64,000 nucleotides of DNA from Marinobacter sp. BW6 (GCF_008107725.1 NZ_VIRN01000064.1:1714975-1778974); one strand, 5' to 3'. Shown: positions 44,570 through 54,288, numbered from the stretch's first letter. Notes: generated from the sequence alone by a model not told the origin. Numbers and translations are program-made.

Positions 44570-44818
44570 ATGGGTACCTTTCTTTTGGTTCTTTTGATCG
44601 TGGTGTTGCTGGTTGCAGCCATGTCCATCGGCGTAATCCTGGGGCGCAAGCCCATCAGTGGGACCTGCGGCGGAATTGGCGCTCTTGGTATCAGCCAGTC
44701 CTGTGATATCTGCGGTGGCAATACCCAGAAGTGCGAAGAAGAAAACGAGCGGTTGGCCAACGAAAGTAAAGAGCCCGAGGCTCTGGCATACGACGCCAGC
44801 AAGACCAGCAAGCACTGA
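44570..44818 (+). CDS. nqrM: Na+-NQR maturation protein NqrM
   Basis: 82 residues: an N-terminal membrane helix (FLLVLLIVVLLVAAMSIGVIL), then four conserved cysteines in SGTCGG, SCDICGG and QKC, the plan of NqrM (formerly DUF539). NqrM helps insert iron into the NqrD/E site. It completes the nqr maturation set. Confidence 0.93.
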   Translation: MGTFLLVLLIVVLLVAAMSIGVILGRKPISGTCGGIGALGISQSCDICGGNTQKCEEENERLANESKEPEALAYDASKTSKH

Positions 44819-44876
44819 TCTGTTTTTGATAATTACAACCATCTTTTCACGACGTAGATAAGGAGTCACTGCGCGC

Positions 44877-46268
44877 ATGGCAGAACATCATTACGACGTC
44901 GTCGTTATCGGCGCCGGTCCGTCCGGCGAAGGCGCGGCGATGAATGCGACGAAACACGGCAAACGTGTCGCGATCATCGAAGACAAGCCTACCGTTGGCG
45001 GGAACTGCACACACTGGGGCACCATACCGTCCAAGGCGCTGCGTCACTCCGTCAAACAGATCATCACCTTCAACACCAACCAGATGTTCCGGGATATCGG
45101 TGAACCCCGCTGGTTCTCTTTCCCTCGGGTGCTTCAGAATGCCCAAAAGGTAATTGGCAAGCAGGTCAAGCTCCGGACTCAGTTCTACTCCCGCAATCGG
45201 GTTGATCTGATCAACGGTCGAGCCTTTTTCGTCGACCAGAACCGTATTGAAGTCCGTGGCAGCAAGTCCTCCGAGACTCTGCACTTCAAGCAGGCAATCA
45301 TCGCCACCGGCTCCCGACCCTATCTGCCGCCCGATGTGGATTTCCGCCATCATCGGATCTATAACTCCGACACCATTCTGAACCTGTCTCACACGCCCCG
45401 CACACTGATTATTTATGGCGCTGGCGTCATAGGTTCAGAGTATGCCTCGATCTTTGCGGGCCTGGGTGTAAAAGTCGACCTGATCAACCCGGGTAGCCGG
45501 CTGTTGTCGTTCCTTGATGACGAGATCTCCGACGCTCTCAGCTATCACCTACGGAATAACGGCGTTCTGGTTCGCCACAACGAGCAGTACGAGTCGGTTG
45601 TGGGTGATGACCACGGTGTGGTGCTGTCGCTACAGTCGGGCAAGAAAATCCGTGCGGATGCATTCCTGTGGTGCAATGGTCGCAGTGGGAACACCGAAAA
45701 GCTTGGCCTCGAAAATATCGGTCTGGAACCCAATGGCCGTGGGCAACTGGCCGTTGACGAGCACTACCGCACCGAGGTGGAAAACATCTATGCGGCGGGC
45801 GATGTGATCGGCTGGCCGAGTCTGGCAAGCGCCGCTTATGACCAGGGCCGTTCGGCATCTTCGGACATTGTGGACGATGCATACTTCCGCTTTGTGTCCG
45901 ACGTGCCGACCGGTATCTACACCATTCCGGAAATCAGTTCCGTTGGCAAAACCGAGCGCGAACTGACAGAAGCCAAGGTGCCCTATGAGGTTGGGCAGGC
46001 CTTCTTCAAGGATCTGGCACGCGCACAGATCACTGGAGAGGCAGTAGGTATGCTGAAAATCCTGTTCCACCGGGAGACCCGCCAGATTCTGGGCATCCAC
46101 TGTTTCGGTGACCAGGCAGCAGAAATCGTCCACATCGGCCAGGCGATCATGAATCAGGAAGGGGAGGCTAACTCTCTGAACTACTTCATCAACACCACGT
46201 TCAACTATCCGACCATGGCTGAGGCGTACCGGGTCGCGGCACTGAACGGTCTGAACCGGATCTTCTGA
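44877..46268 (+). CDS. sthA: Soluble pyridine nucleotide transhydrogenase
   Basis: A 463-residue flavoprotein of the disulfide reductase family. FAD motif [14 protein letters not shown]; the redox-disulfide site is replaced by [16 protein letters not shown], typical of SthA; second dinucleotide fold [20 protein letters not shown]-terminal [23 protein letters not shown]. It equilibrates NADPH with NADH. AAGGAG lies upstream. It follows the nqr block by 58 bp and ends 16 bp before a perfect palindrome. Confidence 0.97.
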   Translation: MAEHHYDVVVIGAGPSGEGAAMNATKHGKRVAIIEDKPTVGGNCTHWGTIPSKALRHSVKQIITFNTNQMFRDIGEPRWFSFPRVLQNAQKVIGKQVKLRTQFYSRNRVDLINGRAFFVDQNRIEVRGSKSSETLHFKQAIIATGSRPYLPPDVDFRHHRIYNSDTILNLSHTPRTLIIYGAGVIGSEYASIFAGLGVKVDLINPGSRLLSFLDDEISDALSYHLRNNGVLVRHNEQYESVVGDDHGVVLSLQSGKKIRADAFLWCNGRSGNTEKLGLENIGLEPNGRGQLAVDEHYRTEVENIYAAGDVIGWPSLASAAYDQGRSASSDIVDDAYFRFVSDVPTGIYTIPEISSVGKTERELTEAKVPYEVGQAFFKDLARAQITGEAVGMLKILFHRETRQILGIHCFGDQAAEIVHIGQAIMNQEGEANSLNYFINTTFNYPTMAEAYRVAALNGLNRIF

Positions 46269-46283
46269 GCCATCTACGAAAAC

Positions 46284-46313
46284 GGGGTCAGATGAATGTT
46301 TTCATCTGACCCC
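46284..46313. repeat. REP-like palindrome, copy 1
   Basis: Perfect 13-bp arms GGGGTCAGATGAA (46284-46296) and TTCATCTGACCCC (46301-46313) around a 4-base loop, between the converging ends of sthA and the GDPD gene. Same core as the copies at 56119-56158 and 63829-63863. No U-run, so any terminator role would be imperfect. Confidence 0.85.
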
Positions 46314-46325
46314 AAGCCCGCGATT

Positions 46326-47120
46326 TCAGCCAGTAGACACTGCTTCACTGTTGAGAGAGGTCGATTCTCGGCTCTGGGGCAAGGACAGGGCGGACCTCGC
46401 CCTGTTGTCGAAAAAGATACGGGTACTTGTGGGGTAGTCAGTAATGATGCTGTCCACCCCCATCTCTTCCAGCTGCAGCATGTCGTGAATGCGGTTCACA
46501 GTCCACGTGGACACGTGCATGCCACGTCGATGCCCCTGCTCCACCAGCGCTTTTGAACACAACTTCCAGTTTATGCAGAGATACTCGCAGCCCAAACGGC
46601 TTGCCATACTGAGAGGCCGTGGGAATTTTCGTTCGGCTACCAGGCCAAGGCGGATGTTCCTGTTGCGCCGCCGTATCTGCTTCAGAAACCAGATGTCTGA
46701 AGAGGTGATTGCCGCAGTCTGATAGAGGTTCCGGCGCTGAATGACCTCGGTCAGCCGGTTACACAGGATATTGAGCCGCTGGCGACTGTCTTTTTTGACT
46801 TCCAGCTGCAAATGCTCGATGTCGTCGAACTGATCAAGCAGGTCTTCAAGTGTCGGAATGCCGGTGGGAGTGGGCCAGGAGCTGGTGTTGCGCCGGGCGT
46901 CCATAGCCGCCAGTTCGGCAGCGGTGTATTGGCTGATGCTGCCTTTCTGGCTGGTGGTGCGGTCTACCGAAAGATCATGCACCAGTACCGGCTTGCCATC
47001 TTTGGACAGCACCAGATCCAGTTCAAAATTCCGGATACCATGCCTGTAGGCATGCATGAATCCCGGAAGGGTGTTTTCCGGGGCCTCTCCCTTCGCGCCT
47101 CTGTGTCCGTAGACAATCAT
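46326..47120 (-). CDS. Glycerophosphodiester phosphodiesterase
   Basis: A 264-residue GDPD-family enzyme with the metal-binding motif YGHRGAKGEAPENTLPGF near the N-terminus and ELDLVLSKDGKPVLVHDLSVDRTT. It hydrolyses deacylated phospholipids to glycerol-3-phosphate and an alcohol. No signal peptide is visible, so it is probably cytoplasmic (UgpQ-like). Overlaps the DAHP synthase stop (ATGA). Confidence 0.92.
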   Translation of the reverse strand: MIVYGHRGAKGEAPENTLPGFMHAYRHGIRNFELDLVLSKDGKPVLVHDLSVDRTTSQKGSISQYTAAELAAMDARRNTSSWPTPTGIPTLEDLLDQFDDIEHLQLEVKKDSRQRLNILCNRLTEVIQRRNLYQTAAITSSDIWFLKQIRRRNRNIRLGLVAERKFPRPLSMASRLGCEYLCINWKLCSKALVEQGHRRGMHVSTWTVNRIHDMLQLEEMGVDSIITDYPTSTRIFFDNRARSALSLPQSRESTSLNSEAVSTG

Positions 47121-48244
47121 TCCGCTGCATCATCCTTCAAGCGTTGGTAAATGGCCTGGCGCTTCTTCCAGGTGTCATGGCAAAGGCGAATGTCCTCCAG
47201 GTACGCCGGTAGCTCGTTCATGAGCAGGGCCTGGGGGCCATCCACAAGGGCTTTTTCCGGTTTGGGGTGGAAGTCCACCAGCACCATGTTGGCGCCTGCT
47301 ACCACGCCCTGGGCAGTGGCGTGCATGACATCAAGAATGCCGTCCGGAGACTGTTCACGACTTCCCACCGAGTGGGACGGGTCGACGCACACTGGCATAC
47401 GAGTGAGGCGTTTGACCGCAGGCACGTGGGCGAAATCCACCATGTTCCGGTGGGGTTGGCCAGCCTCGGTTTTCATGCCCCTCAGGCAGAAGATCACGTT
47501 GGCATTGCCTTCGCTGGCCAGGTATTCGGCGGCGTTGAGGGATTCATTCAGGGTAATTCCGAAACCACGCTTGAGCAGCACCGGATAGGTGTTCTGGCGG
47601 CCAATGGCTTTCAGAAGCTCGAAGTTCTGGGTGTTTCGAGTGCCCACCTGCAGCATCACGCCGGTGGGACGGCCAAGTTTTTCGAGGCAGGTGTCGATTT
47701 CCTCAATGTGGCTCTCATGGGTGATCTCCATGGCGATCACCTTGATGCCACGCTTGCCAGCCTTCTCGAACACCCAGGGAAGGCAGCCCTTACCGTGGCC
47801 CTGAAATGAGTAGGGGTTGGTGCGTGGCTTGTAGGCGCCCATTCGGGTGCAGACTTCGCCGTTGTCCTCAAGGGCCTGCATCATCATGTCGACATGCTCG
47901 GGCACATCGACGGCGCATAGGCCGGCAAAAATGTTCAGATTGGACTGATTAAACTCGACACCGTTGTAGGTGAAGCCGCTTTGCCGGCGGTCATCCCGGT
48001 GGCGGCCCAGAATACGGTAGTCGTCCGAGATGCGAATGGCCCGTTCAACCGCAGGCAGGGCCTCGATCTCTTCTTTGTTCAGGGGTTTGGTGTCCCCGAG
48101 AAGGTAGATCTCGGTCAGCCTCTGGGTGGCACCCTGAACCTCATGAACCCGAACCGAGACGTTCGGAAGATTCTCGAGGTAGTGCATGGTCTGTCGGTAT
48201 TCTTCGCTGTCCAGAGCGGTATTCGGATGAAGAATGGCTAGCAT
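47117..48244 (-). CDS. 3-deoxy-7-phosphoheptulonate (DAHP) synthase, type I-beta-like
   Basis: A 375-residue enzyme for the first shikimate step (PEP + erythrose-4-phosphate). Signatures are RMGAYKPRTNPYSFQGHG, VGTRNTQNFELLK, PVLLKRGFG, VCVDPSHSVGSR and LVDFHPKPEKALVDGPQAL. The N-terminal ~80 residues resemble the small regulatory domain found in some I-beta enzymes. It lies beside transaldolase, which interconverts the substrate erythrose-4-phosphate. Confidence 0.92.
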   Translation of the reverse strand: MLAILHPNTALDSEEYRQTMHYLENLPNVSVRVHEVQGATQRLTEIYLLGDTKPLNKEEIEALPAVERAIRISDDYRILGRHRDDRRQSGFTYNGVEFNQSNLNIFAGLCAVDVPEHVDMMMQALEDNGEVCTRMGAYKPRTNPYSFQGHGKGCLPWVFEKAGKRGIKVIAMEITHESHIEEIDTCLEKLGRPTGVMLQVGTRNTQNFELLKAIGRQNTYPVLLKRGFGITLNESLNAAEYLASEGNANVIFCLRGMKTEAGQPHRNMVDFAHVPAVKRLTRMPVCVDPSHSVGSREQSPDGILDVMHATAQGVVAGANMVLVDFHPKPEKALVDGPQALLMNELPAYLEDIRLCHDTWKKRQAIYQRLKDDAAE

Positions 48245-48256
48245 GCTGTCTCCTTT

Positions 48257-48706
48257 TCAAGAACCGGCGTCTTGCGCCCGGTGCCGCGCCTGCATGTATT
48301 CCCGGTGATTAAGATGCAGCAGGTCTGCCATGCGGCGAATAAGGTGTTCTTCGTATTTGTCGATGCGGCCGTCCGCGAACGCCACGCGCCAAATACTCTC
48401 AAGCAGGGCCTGTTTGCCCTCCTGGTCCAGATGCTCGTTGATCTGGCCGGTAAACTCATACAGCGACGTGGCGTCATCTGCATGGCTCAGGGCGTCTTCA
48501 AGAATCTCTTCTGCTTCCGCCCGGGTAACCTGGTGTGCTTTGACCGCGCCATCAACGATGGCCTGCAGCTCCCGCTCGTCCTCATCCTGGTCGACCCGGG
48601 AAAGCTGAACCATTAGTGCTGTTGCAGCCACAGCGAGTTGATGGTTATCGGGCTTCTCACTTTCAGCTTCCGGTGCCGCAAACAGTTTTTTCAGGCGCTC
48701 GATCAT
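48257..48706 (-). CDS. TerB/DjlA N-terminal-like helical protein
   Basis: A 149-residue all-helical protein. The acidic metal-binding pattern of the TerB fold is present twice (RVDQDEDERELQAIV; FADGRIDKYEEHLIRRMADLL). Proteins of this kind are often called tellurite-resistance TerB-like, but no ter operon is here and tellurite function is not implied. It lies between DAHP synthase (12 bp) and transaldolase. Confidence 0.82.
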   Translation of the reverse strand: MIERLKKLFAAPEAESEKPDNHQLAVAATALMVQLSRVDQDEDERELQAIVDGAVKAHQVTRAEAEEILEDALSHADDATSLYEFTGQINEHLDQEGKQALLESIWRVAFADGRIDKYEEHLIRRMADLLHLNHREYMQARHRAQDAGS

Positions 48707-48748
48707 GATCGGACAGTCCTACTCCTGTGTTTGGTTTGAGGCGCGGTG

Positions 48749-49714
48749 TCAGGCGGCGTTGGCCAGCTGCCGGACCCGATTTTCCAGTTCTATCTGGTCG
48801 GCTGTGAACCGACGAATGCCATCGGCCAGCTTCTCGGTAGCCATGGCGTCTTCATTGGATTCCCAGCGGAACAGTTTCTCGTCGATGGTGCCAAACTGAT
48901 CCGGTGAGCTGGCTGTGTCGGCGACCAGTCGCCGCGGCAGATCGCCCTGGTCGTCCTGCAACTCCTGCAGGAGGGCAGGGCTTATGGTCAGGCGGTCGCA
49001 ACCTGAAAGCATTTCGATTTCGCCGGTATTTCTGAAACTGGCGCCCATCACCACCGTGTTAAAGCCGTTGGCCTTGTAGTAATTGTAGATGCGAGAGACG
49101 GAAAGCACCCCCGGATCTTCTGCGGCCGGGTAGCTGTCACGGCCTGTGCTGGCCAGGTGCCAGTCCAGAATCCGACCGACAAAGGGCGAGATCAGGAATG
49201 CCCCGGCCTGGGCGCAGGCCGCAGCCTGAATGAAGGAGAACAGCAGCGTCAGGTTGCAGCGAATCCCTTCTTTCTCCAGTTGCTCGGCGGCACGGATGCC
49301 TTCCCAGGTGGAAGCAATCTTGATCAGCACGCGACTGGTGTCGACGCCCTGCTTGTCATACAGCTCAACCAGACGGCGGGCGCGCTCGAGCGTACCTGCG
49401 GTATCAAAGGACAACCGGGCATCCACCTCCGTCGAAACCACACCGGGAATCAGGTTGAGGATTTCTCGCCCGGCAAGTACGGCCAGCATATCAGTGGCCA
49501 TGGTCAGCTGCTCGGCGTCTGAGCCGCCATGCCGCCGGGCCTCTGTCACAGCCTTGTCCAGCATCGGCCGGTAAGCGTCGGAAGCGGCAGCTTTGAGCAG
49601 CAGGGATGGATTGGTGGTGGCATCTTCCGGCCGCCACTTCGCAATGGCTTCGATATCGCCGGTATCCGCCACTACCGTGGTCATGGTCTTCAGTTGGTCG
49701 AGCTTGCTGGTCAT
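48749..49714 (-). CDS. tal: Transaldolase
   Basis: A 321-residue TalB-type enzyme. The Schiff-base lysine is Lys132 in [11 protein letters not shown], the same position as in E. coli Tal[14 protein letters not shown] and [10 protein letters not shown] are also present. It transfers dihydroxyacetone between sugar phosphates in the pentose phosphate pathway. Confidence 0.97.
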   Translation of the reverse strand: MTSKLDQLKTMTTVVADTGDIEAIAKWRPEDATTNPSLLLKAAASDAYRPMLDKAVTEARRHGGSDAEQLTMATDMLAVLAGREILNLIPGVVSTEVDARLSFDTAGTLERARRLVELYDKQGVDTSRVLIKIASTWEGIRAAEQLEKEGIRCNLTLLFSFIQAAACAQAGAFLISPFVGRILDWHLASTGRDSYPAAEDPGVLSVSRIYNYYKANGFNTVVMGASFRNTGEIEMLSGCDRLTISPALLQELQDDQGDLPRRLVADTASSPDQFGTIDEKLFRWESNEDAMATEKLADGIRRFTADQIELENRVRQLANAA

Positions 49715-49841
49715 TCGTCCTGTCGTCCCGGTTGATCTGTTATTGGTGCGCCCGAATCCCGGGCTCTGGCTATATGCCTACAATAACGGGCCGCTCTGAC
49801 AGGAACAAGACAACAAAAGGTATGGTAGCAATTGCCGGCGA

Positions 49842-50900
49842 TTAAGCTTCGGCAATCTCCGGCGCCGCCGGTTCATGCACCTTTTCCAGAGCTGTTTCGA
49901 TCACTTCCAGGCCAGCACCGGATTTATGGGCGTTCTCACTGATATAGCGACGGAACTGCCGACCGCCAGGTTGGCCGTGGAACAGGCCGAGAAGGTGCCT
50001 GGACATGTGGGTCAGGAATACGCCGCGCTCAAGTTCGCTCCGGATAAACGGAAGCATGGCCCGAAGTGCCTGATGCCGGGTTTCCACCGGCGCCGCATGC
50101 CCGAAAAACTCCGGATCAACCCCCGCCAGCAGCCAGGGATTGTGGTACGCCTCCCGACCAAGCATCACGCCGTCGGTATGCCGGAGATGCTCGTGGCACT
50201 CTTCGAAGGTCTTGATGCCGCCGTTGATGATAATTTCAAGGTGCGGGTACTTCGCTTTCAGCCGGTATACCCAGTCGTATTTGAGCGGTGGAACTTCCCG
50301 GTTTTCCTTGGGACTCAGGCCTTCAAGAATCGCGATCCTGGCGTGAACGATAAACGTCCGGCAGCCGGCCTCGGAAACCTTTTCCACGAATTCGCAGAGA
50401 TCATCCCAGGACTCCCGCCCATCAATACCGATCCGGTGCTTCACGGTGACCGGCAGGTCGGTTGCCTCAATCATGGCGCGCACGCCATCCGCCACCTTAT
50501 CCGGATGGCCCATCAGGCAGGCGCCAATCATGTTGTTCTGAACCCGATCGCTGGGGCAACCGACGTTCAGGTTAACCTCATCGAAGCCGTATTGCTGCGC
50601 CAGCCTGGCGCAGTGGGCAAGTTCGCCGGCATCACTACCACCAAGCTGAAGGGCCAGCGGGTACTCGGCCTCGTCGTGGCGCAGAAAGCGTGTCGTATCG
50701 CCATAAATCAGCGCGCCGGTAGTGATCATCTCGGTGTAGAGCAGGGTCTGCCGGCTAAGCTGGCGCGCCAGATAACGGTAGTGACTCGTAGTCCAGTCCA
50801 TCATCGGGGCCACGCAGAAGCGGCGAGAGGGATGCGCGCGAGCATGTCCGGTCGCTTTTGGATTCTCTCCCGGTTGTTTGGAAACGGTTGACTGATTCAC
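49842..50900 (-). CDS. dusA: tRNA-dihydrouridine synthase A
   Basis: 352 residues from a GTG start; the conserved part begins at RRFCVAPMMDWTTSHYRYLARQLS. Catalytic Cys115 lies in VNLNVGCPSDRVQ; the FMN/phosphate site shows INGGIKTFEE. It reduces uridines in the tRNA D-loop (U20/20a type). An upstream extension of ~25 residues before the core is family-variable. Confidence 0.95.
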   Translation of the reverse strand: MNQSTVSKQPGENPKATGHARAHPSRRFCVAPMMDWTTSHYRYLARQLSRQTLLYTEMITTGALIYGDTTRFLRHDEAEYPLALQLGGSDAGELAHCARLAQQYGFDEVNLNVGCPSDRVQNNMIGACLMGHPDKVADGVRAMIEATDLPVTVKHRIGIDGRESWDDLCEFVEKVSEAGCRTFIVHARIAILEGLSPKENREVPPLKYDWVYRLKAKYPHLEIIINGGIKTFEECHEHLRHTDGVMLGREAYHNPWLLAGVDPEFFGHAAPVETRHQALRAMLPFIRSELERGVFLTHMSRHLLGLFHGQPGGRQFRRYISENAHKSGAGLEVIETALEKVHEPAAPEIAEA

Positions 50901-51278
50901 GTTGCGCTCTGTTTAGGGATTGGCTGAATGAAGATTGTACCGAGTCTTCCCAGCACTCGATAGTGTCGGCATGTCGCGGCGTTAGCTTGCCAGTCATCGG
51001 CTCGATTATTAGGGTGGGTGTGGTTTCTTCTTTGCATCTTTCCAGAAGGTTGATGTTTACATGGACGTTTACATCACCGCCTTTACGGTGTCGAAAAAAT
51101 AAACACTTTCTTGGTTCTCGATTTGAGAGTTAAGGGTTAACCGCATAAAAGAACAAATAAAAGCGCTAGCCGGTTCGAGTATTGCTCACTAGTGGTTAAG
51201 GTCTTCACAGCACCGCCAGGGAATATGGTGACAGTGTGTTTGGCCTTTAAAACGGCTCGATTTTAATGGAGAGACAAC
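50901..51278. other. AT-richer spacer between dusA and the PEP-CTERM gene
   Basis: About 380 bp without a convincing gene. Base composition is visibly more AT-rich than the surroundings. It holds the direct repeat GTTTACAT (51053-51060 and 51068-51075) and a small hairpin CACCG/CGGTG (51075-51090). GGAGAG before 51279 is the ribosome-binding site of the next gene. No clear promoter hexamers. Confidence 0.6.
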
Positions 51279-51965
51279 ATGAAAATGAAACTAAAGCTAA
51301 TCGCAACTTTGTCACTATCCATGGTGGGTCTATCCGCCAATGCGGTCCCCGTCACTTACCTTGGTACAGATGACAGCGTCGCTTCGCTTGCCGACATGGT
51401 GAATTCCCAGGCGGCGGCAAGTGATTTTCTCTCTGTGGCTGGTAATTTGAACGTCTTCGATTTCGAATCGCCGGTGCCAGCCAATCTTACGATTACAGGA
51501 GGAACCACACGAAACGGATCCTCCTGCGGGGCTCTTTGTGGCTTTAATACGACAGTTGGGGGAGCCTTCCATCGTGAGGTCTTTGGTGGTTCGGTTACTT
51601 TCAGCTTCGCAGATCCTGTCGATGCATTTGGTTTTTATGTTAATGGCTTGCAGACCGACCTAGTGCCTCAGCAAACTATTGAGTATGTTGATGGGTCTTC
51701 CGCAACTCAAACTATCAACTTCCCGACTGCGATCGGTGGCGGTGGAGCCTTTGTTGGCTTTATTGATTTCGGGCAACTGATTTCGAGTGTCACCTTTAAC
51801 GCGACCAGTGATATTCTCGGGTTTGATGATCTTCGATTTGGGCGATCCGAAAACAATCCAGGCGACCCTGTCAGTGTGCCGGAGCCAGGTTCTATTGCTC
51901 TACTTGGTCTAGGGCTCTTGGGGCTGGGGGCCACTCGAAGGAGGAAATCTGGCAACTCGGTCTAA
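51279..51965 (+). CDS. PEP-CTERM sorting-domain secreted protein
   Basis: 228 residues. A signal peptide (basic start MKMKLK, cleavage likely after SANA) leads into a beta-rich domain with a probable disulfide pair (SSCGALCGF), and the C-terminus is a full PEP-CTERM tag: VPEPGSIALLGLGLLGLG followed by ATRRRK. Such proteins are processed by an exosortase and usually tied to exopolysaccharide or biofilm matrix. No exosortase gene is in the window. Codon and base use are more AT-rich than the neighbours, suggesting accessory DNA. Confidence 0.88.
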   Translation: MKMKLKLIATLSLSMVGLSANAVPVTYLGTDDSVASLADMVNSQAAASDFLSVAGNLNVFDFESPVPANLTITGGTTRNGSSCGALCGFNTTVGGAFHREVFGGSVTFSFADPVDAFGFYVNGLQTDLVPQQTIEYVDGSSATQTINFPTAIGGGGAFVGFIDFGQLISSVTFNATSDILGFDDLRFGRSENNPGDPVSVPEPGSIALLGLGLLGLGATRRRKSGNSV

Positions 51966-52030
51966 TGAGCAGGGTGGCTTTCCGTTGATGGATCAAGCTA
52001 AGAGGTTGAATCAAAATTGACCGCAGTATC

Positions 52031-52069
52031 GAGCTGCTCCCAAAGAATCTGATTTGCTTGGAGCAGCTC
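52031..52069 (+). terminator. Stem-loop after the PEP-CTERM gene, possible terminator
   Basis: GAGCTGCTCC (52031-52040) pairs perfectly with GGAGCAGCTC (52060-52069) around a 19-base loop, 66 bp after the stop. The sequence behind it is CATTTCTCG, not a real U-run, so termination is uncertain. Confidence 0.45.
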
Positions 52070-52245
52070 ATTTCTCGATACAATTGTCTGTCTCCATCGA
52101 ACCGTGGAATTGGGCCTGAGGCTTTAGTTAGTTAGAAACCTTGATATGCTGCGAGTCAAAACATATCGAGGTATGGTGCCGCAATGCCACTAATCTGTTT
52201 CTCCCAAGCTTTACTTCAGTTTAAGACGCGAGTTGTGAGGGGTTA

Positions 52246-53154
52246 ATGGCGGTACAGGCTCTGTTACCGGTATTTGTCCTGATCATGCTCGGGCATGTGT
52301 TTCGCCGTATTGACTTTCCGGGGGGCGATTTCTGGCCCCGCGCGGAGCGGTTTACCTACTACGTGCTGTTTCCGGCCATGCTCGTGTTCAAGCTCGGGCA
52401 GGCTCGGTTGCCAGCGTCCGCCTATGGCGATATTGCCTTGTTGATCGGCGCCATGCTGATCGCGATGACGCTGGTCCTGGCGTTTGCACAATGGTTCTGG
52501 CATTGGCCTGGTCCGGTATTCTCCTCGGTTTACCAGGGAGCTATTCGTTTCAACTCTTATGTGGGGCTCGCCGCTGGCGGCATGCTGTTGGGGGATCAGG
52601 GCCTGTCGCTGACGGCGATTGCAGTGGCCATCATGGTCCCGTTGCTGAACCTGCTTTGCATACTGATGTTTTCTCTGGTGGCCACGGAAGGGCCGGTGCG
52701 GTTAGTACCGGTGTTCAAGGCGGTTGTGACCAATCCCCTGATCGTTGGCTCGGTGATTGGGGTAGTCTGGAGTTTCTTCGAGATCGGGTTTCATCCGCTG
52801 ATCGGCGGTATTCTCGAGCCTCTCAGCAATCTGGCGTTGCCGATGGGGCTGATGACGGTCGGTGCGGGGCTTCAGCTGAAAGCCCTCAGAGGCGCTTCCC
52901 TGCCGTTTATTGTTTCGTCCGCGCTAAAGCTGGTTGGGTTTCCGATGATGACCGCTGGGCTGGCACTGTTGCTGGGCCTTGAGGGAATGATGGTGCAGGT
53001 GGCGGTTCTGCTGGCGGCGCTTCCTACCGCCACCTCTGCTTATATTCTGGCCCGGCAGCTTGGTGGTGATGCCCCCTTGATGGCGGGCATCATCAGTGGC
53101 CAGACCTTGCTGGCCATCCTAACCATTCCGTTAATGCTCAGTATCCTCTGGTAG
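52246..53154 (+). CDS. AEC-family (auxin efflux carrier-like) transporter
   Basis: A 302-residue membrane protein with ten hydrophobic segments in two repeats of five. Family features are the N-terminal LLPVFVLIMLGHVFRRI and the second-half LSNLALPMGLMTVGAGLQL; the C-terminus reads ALPTATSAYILARQLGGD. Members export organic or dicarboxylic acids; the substrate is unknown. Overlaps the converging znuA by 24 bp. Confidence 0.92.
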   Translation: MAVQALLPVFVLIMLGHVFRRIDFPGGDFWPRAERFTYYVLFPAMLVFKLGQARLPASAYGDIALLIGAMLIAMTLVLAFAQWFWHWPGPVFSSVYQGAIRFNSYVGLAAGGMLLGDQGLSLTAIAVAIMVPLLNLLCILMFSLVATEGPVRLVPVFKAVVTNPLIVGSVIGVVWSFFEIGFHPLIGGILEPLSNLALPMGLMTVGAGLQLKALRGASLPFIVSSALKLVGFPMMTAGLALLLGLEGMMVQVAVLLAALPTATSAYILARQLGGDAPLMAGIISGQTLLAILTIPLMLSILW

Positions 53155-54102
53155 GCACTTGAGTACCGCGTCCGCAATGCTCTGCTGGAAGTTGTTGTAA
53201 CCGTCCGGCGTTGTTTCGATATCTGTGGCTAGGGGATCCCAGGTGCTGAAGGTAACGTCCAGGTTCTCTGTGATCGAGCGCCACCACTGGCGGTTGAACT
53301 GTGGTTCGGTCAGCAGGCAGGGGTGGTTGGCATTGCGCAACTTCCCCTGAACCTCTGCGATATGGCGCGCTCCCGGCGACAGTTCCGGGTTCAGCGTAAG
53401 AACGCCCTCGAGTTTCAGGTCATAGTGTTCGGCAAACCGGGTAAAGGCGTTGTGATAGGCAAACAGGCTAATTTCGTGTGCCGGCGCAAGACGGTCGCGA
53501 ATGTTGGCATCTGTTTCTCGAACGCTCACTTTGAACTGTTCGAAATTATCGTTCAATGCGGCAGCGTCAACGCCGTCCAGTTCCGAGAGGGCATCGCGGA
53601 TGGTCTCGGCCATCTGGATGGCCAACTCGGGATCCAGCCAGATGTGCGGGTCCTCGCCGTCACCGTGATCATGGCCGTGTCCGTCTCCTTCGTTGTGGTG
53701 CTCCTCTTCCTCAGGAGCATGCCCATGATGGTCGTCCGCGTGTTCATCGTGCGGCTGTTCTCCGGGTTCGTGCTCAGCATCCATAAGAGCGACCGTTCGG
53801 CCACTGAATTCCTGCCCCGCCAGAAGACGGTTGAGGAAGGTTTCCATGTCGGGCCCTACCCAGAAAATGACGTCGGCGTTCTCAAGGGCCCGACGCTGGG
53901 ATGGCTTCATGGTGTAGTTGTGGGGGCTGGAGCCGGGTGGGACGAGGCTCGTTGCCTGCATGTCGTCCGTGGTGAGCGCGTTGACAATCAGCTCAACCGG
54001 TTTGATGGAGGTAACAATACGGGTCTCGGCCTGCAAAGCGCCGCTGATCAAAAGGGTGCCGGCACCGAGAGCCAAAGAGAGTGCTTTTCCGGGAACGCGC
54101 AT
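53131..54102 (-). CDS. znuA: Zinc ABC transporter substrate-binding protein ZnuA
   Basis: 323 residues from the ATG at 54102 (MRVPGKALSLALGAG, signal peptide to LQA). Family features are VTSIKPVELIVNALT, the zinc ligand in GSSPHNYTMKPSQRR, a ~50-residue His/Asp/Glu-rich loop (around EHADDHHGHAPEEEEHH and GHGHDHGDGEDPHIWLDPE), and FAYHNAFTRFAEHYDLK. It captures Zn2+ in the periplasm for ZnuBC, which are not in this window. A Zur box lies in its promoter. Confidence 0.94.
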   Translation of the reverse strand: MRVPGKALSLALGAGTLLISGALQAETRIVTSIKPVELIVNALTTDDMQATSLVPPGSSPHNYTMKPSQRRALENADVIFWVGPDMETFLNRLLAGQEFSGRTVALMDAEHEPGEQPHDEHADDHHGHAPEEEEHHNEGDGHGHDHGDGEDPHIWLDPELAIQMAETIRDALSELDGVDAAALNDNFEQFKVSVRETDANIRDRLAPAHEISLFAYHNAFTRFAEHYDLKLEGVLTLNPELSPGARHIAEVQGKLRNANHPCLLTEPQFNRQWWRSITENLDVTFSTWDPLATDIETTPDGYNNFQQSIADAVLKCLPEDTEH

Positions 54103-54131
54103 GATAAATGAGATCCTGCGATGCAATGTGT

Positions 54132-54152
54132 AATGTTATAATATAACAAATT
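54132..54152 (-). promoter_or_regulatory. Zur box upstream of znuA
   Basis: AATGTTATAATATAACAAATT is a near-palindrome centred on GTTATAATATAAC, matching the gammaproteobacterial Zur operator. It starts 30 bp before the znuA ATG and 137 bp before gltX, so znuA is the expected target. Confidence 0.88.
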
Positions 54153-54240
54153 GGCGGGGTGTCGGCAAAAGAAACTTTCCACGGGCGCTTTGTGGTGTGC
54201 TCGTTAATCTCCTGATCATGCGAAACCTGGCGATGGCCGG

Positions 54241-54246
54241 TATAAT
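54241..54246 (+). promoter_or_regulatory. Probable -10 of gltX
   Basis: A perfect TATAAT followed by GCCCGC lies 42 bp before the gltX ATG. No convincing -35 is seen at 16-18 bp. Confidence 0.4.
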
Positions 54247-54288
54247 GCCCGCTTTATCAAACGGCCACCGATTTTTCAGGAAGGTTTC

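Noticed and set aside
48257..48706. Tellurite resistance determinant
   Set aside because: Only a TerB-like fold is present; no terA, terC, terD or terZ homologues accompany it.
49875..50891. 338-codon plus-strand frame opposite dusA
   Set aside because: dusA has its catalytic Cys and FMN motifs on the minus strand; the opposite frame has no family features.
51241..51257. Possible sigma-54 promoter (TGGCC...GGCT) before the PEP-CTERM gene
   Set aside because: The GG and GC dinucleotides are one base off the required spacing and the flanking bases do not fit.
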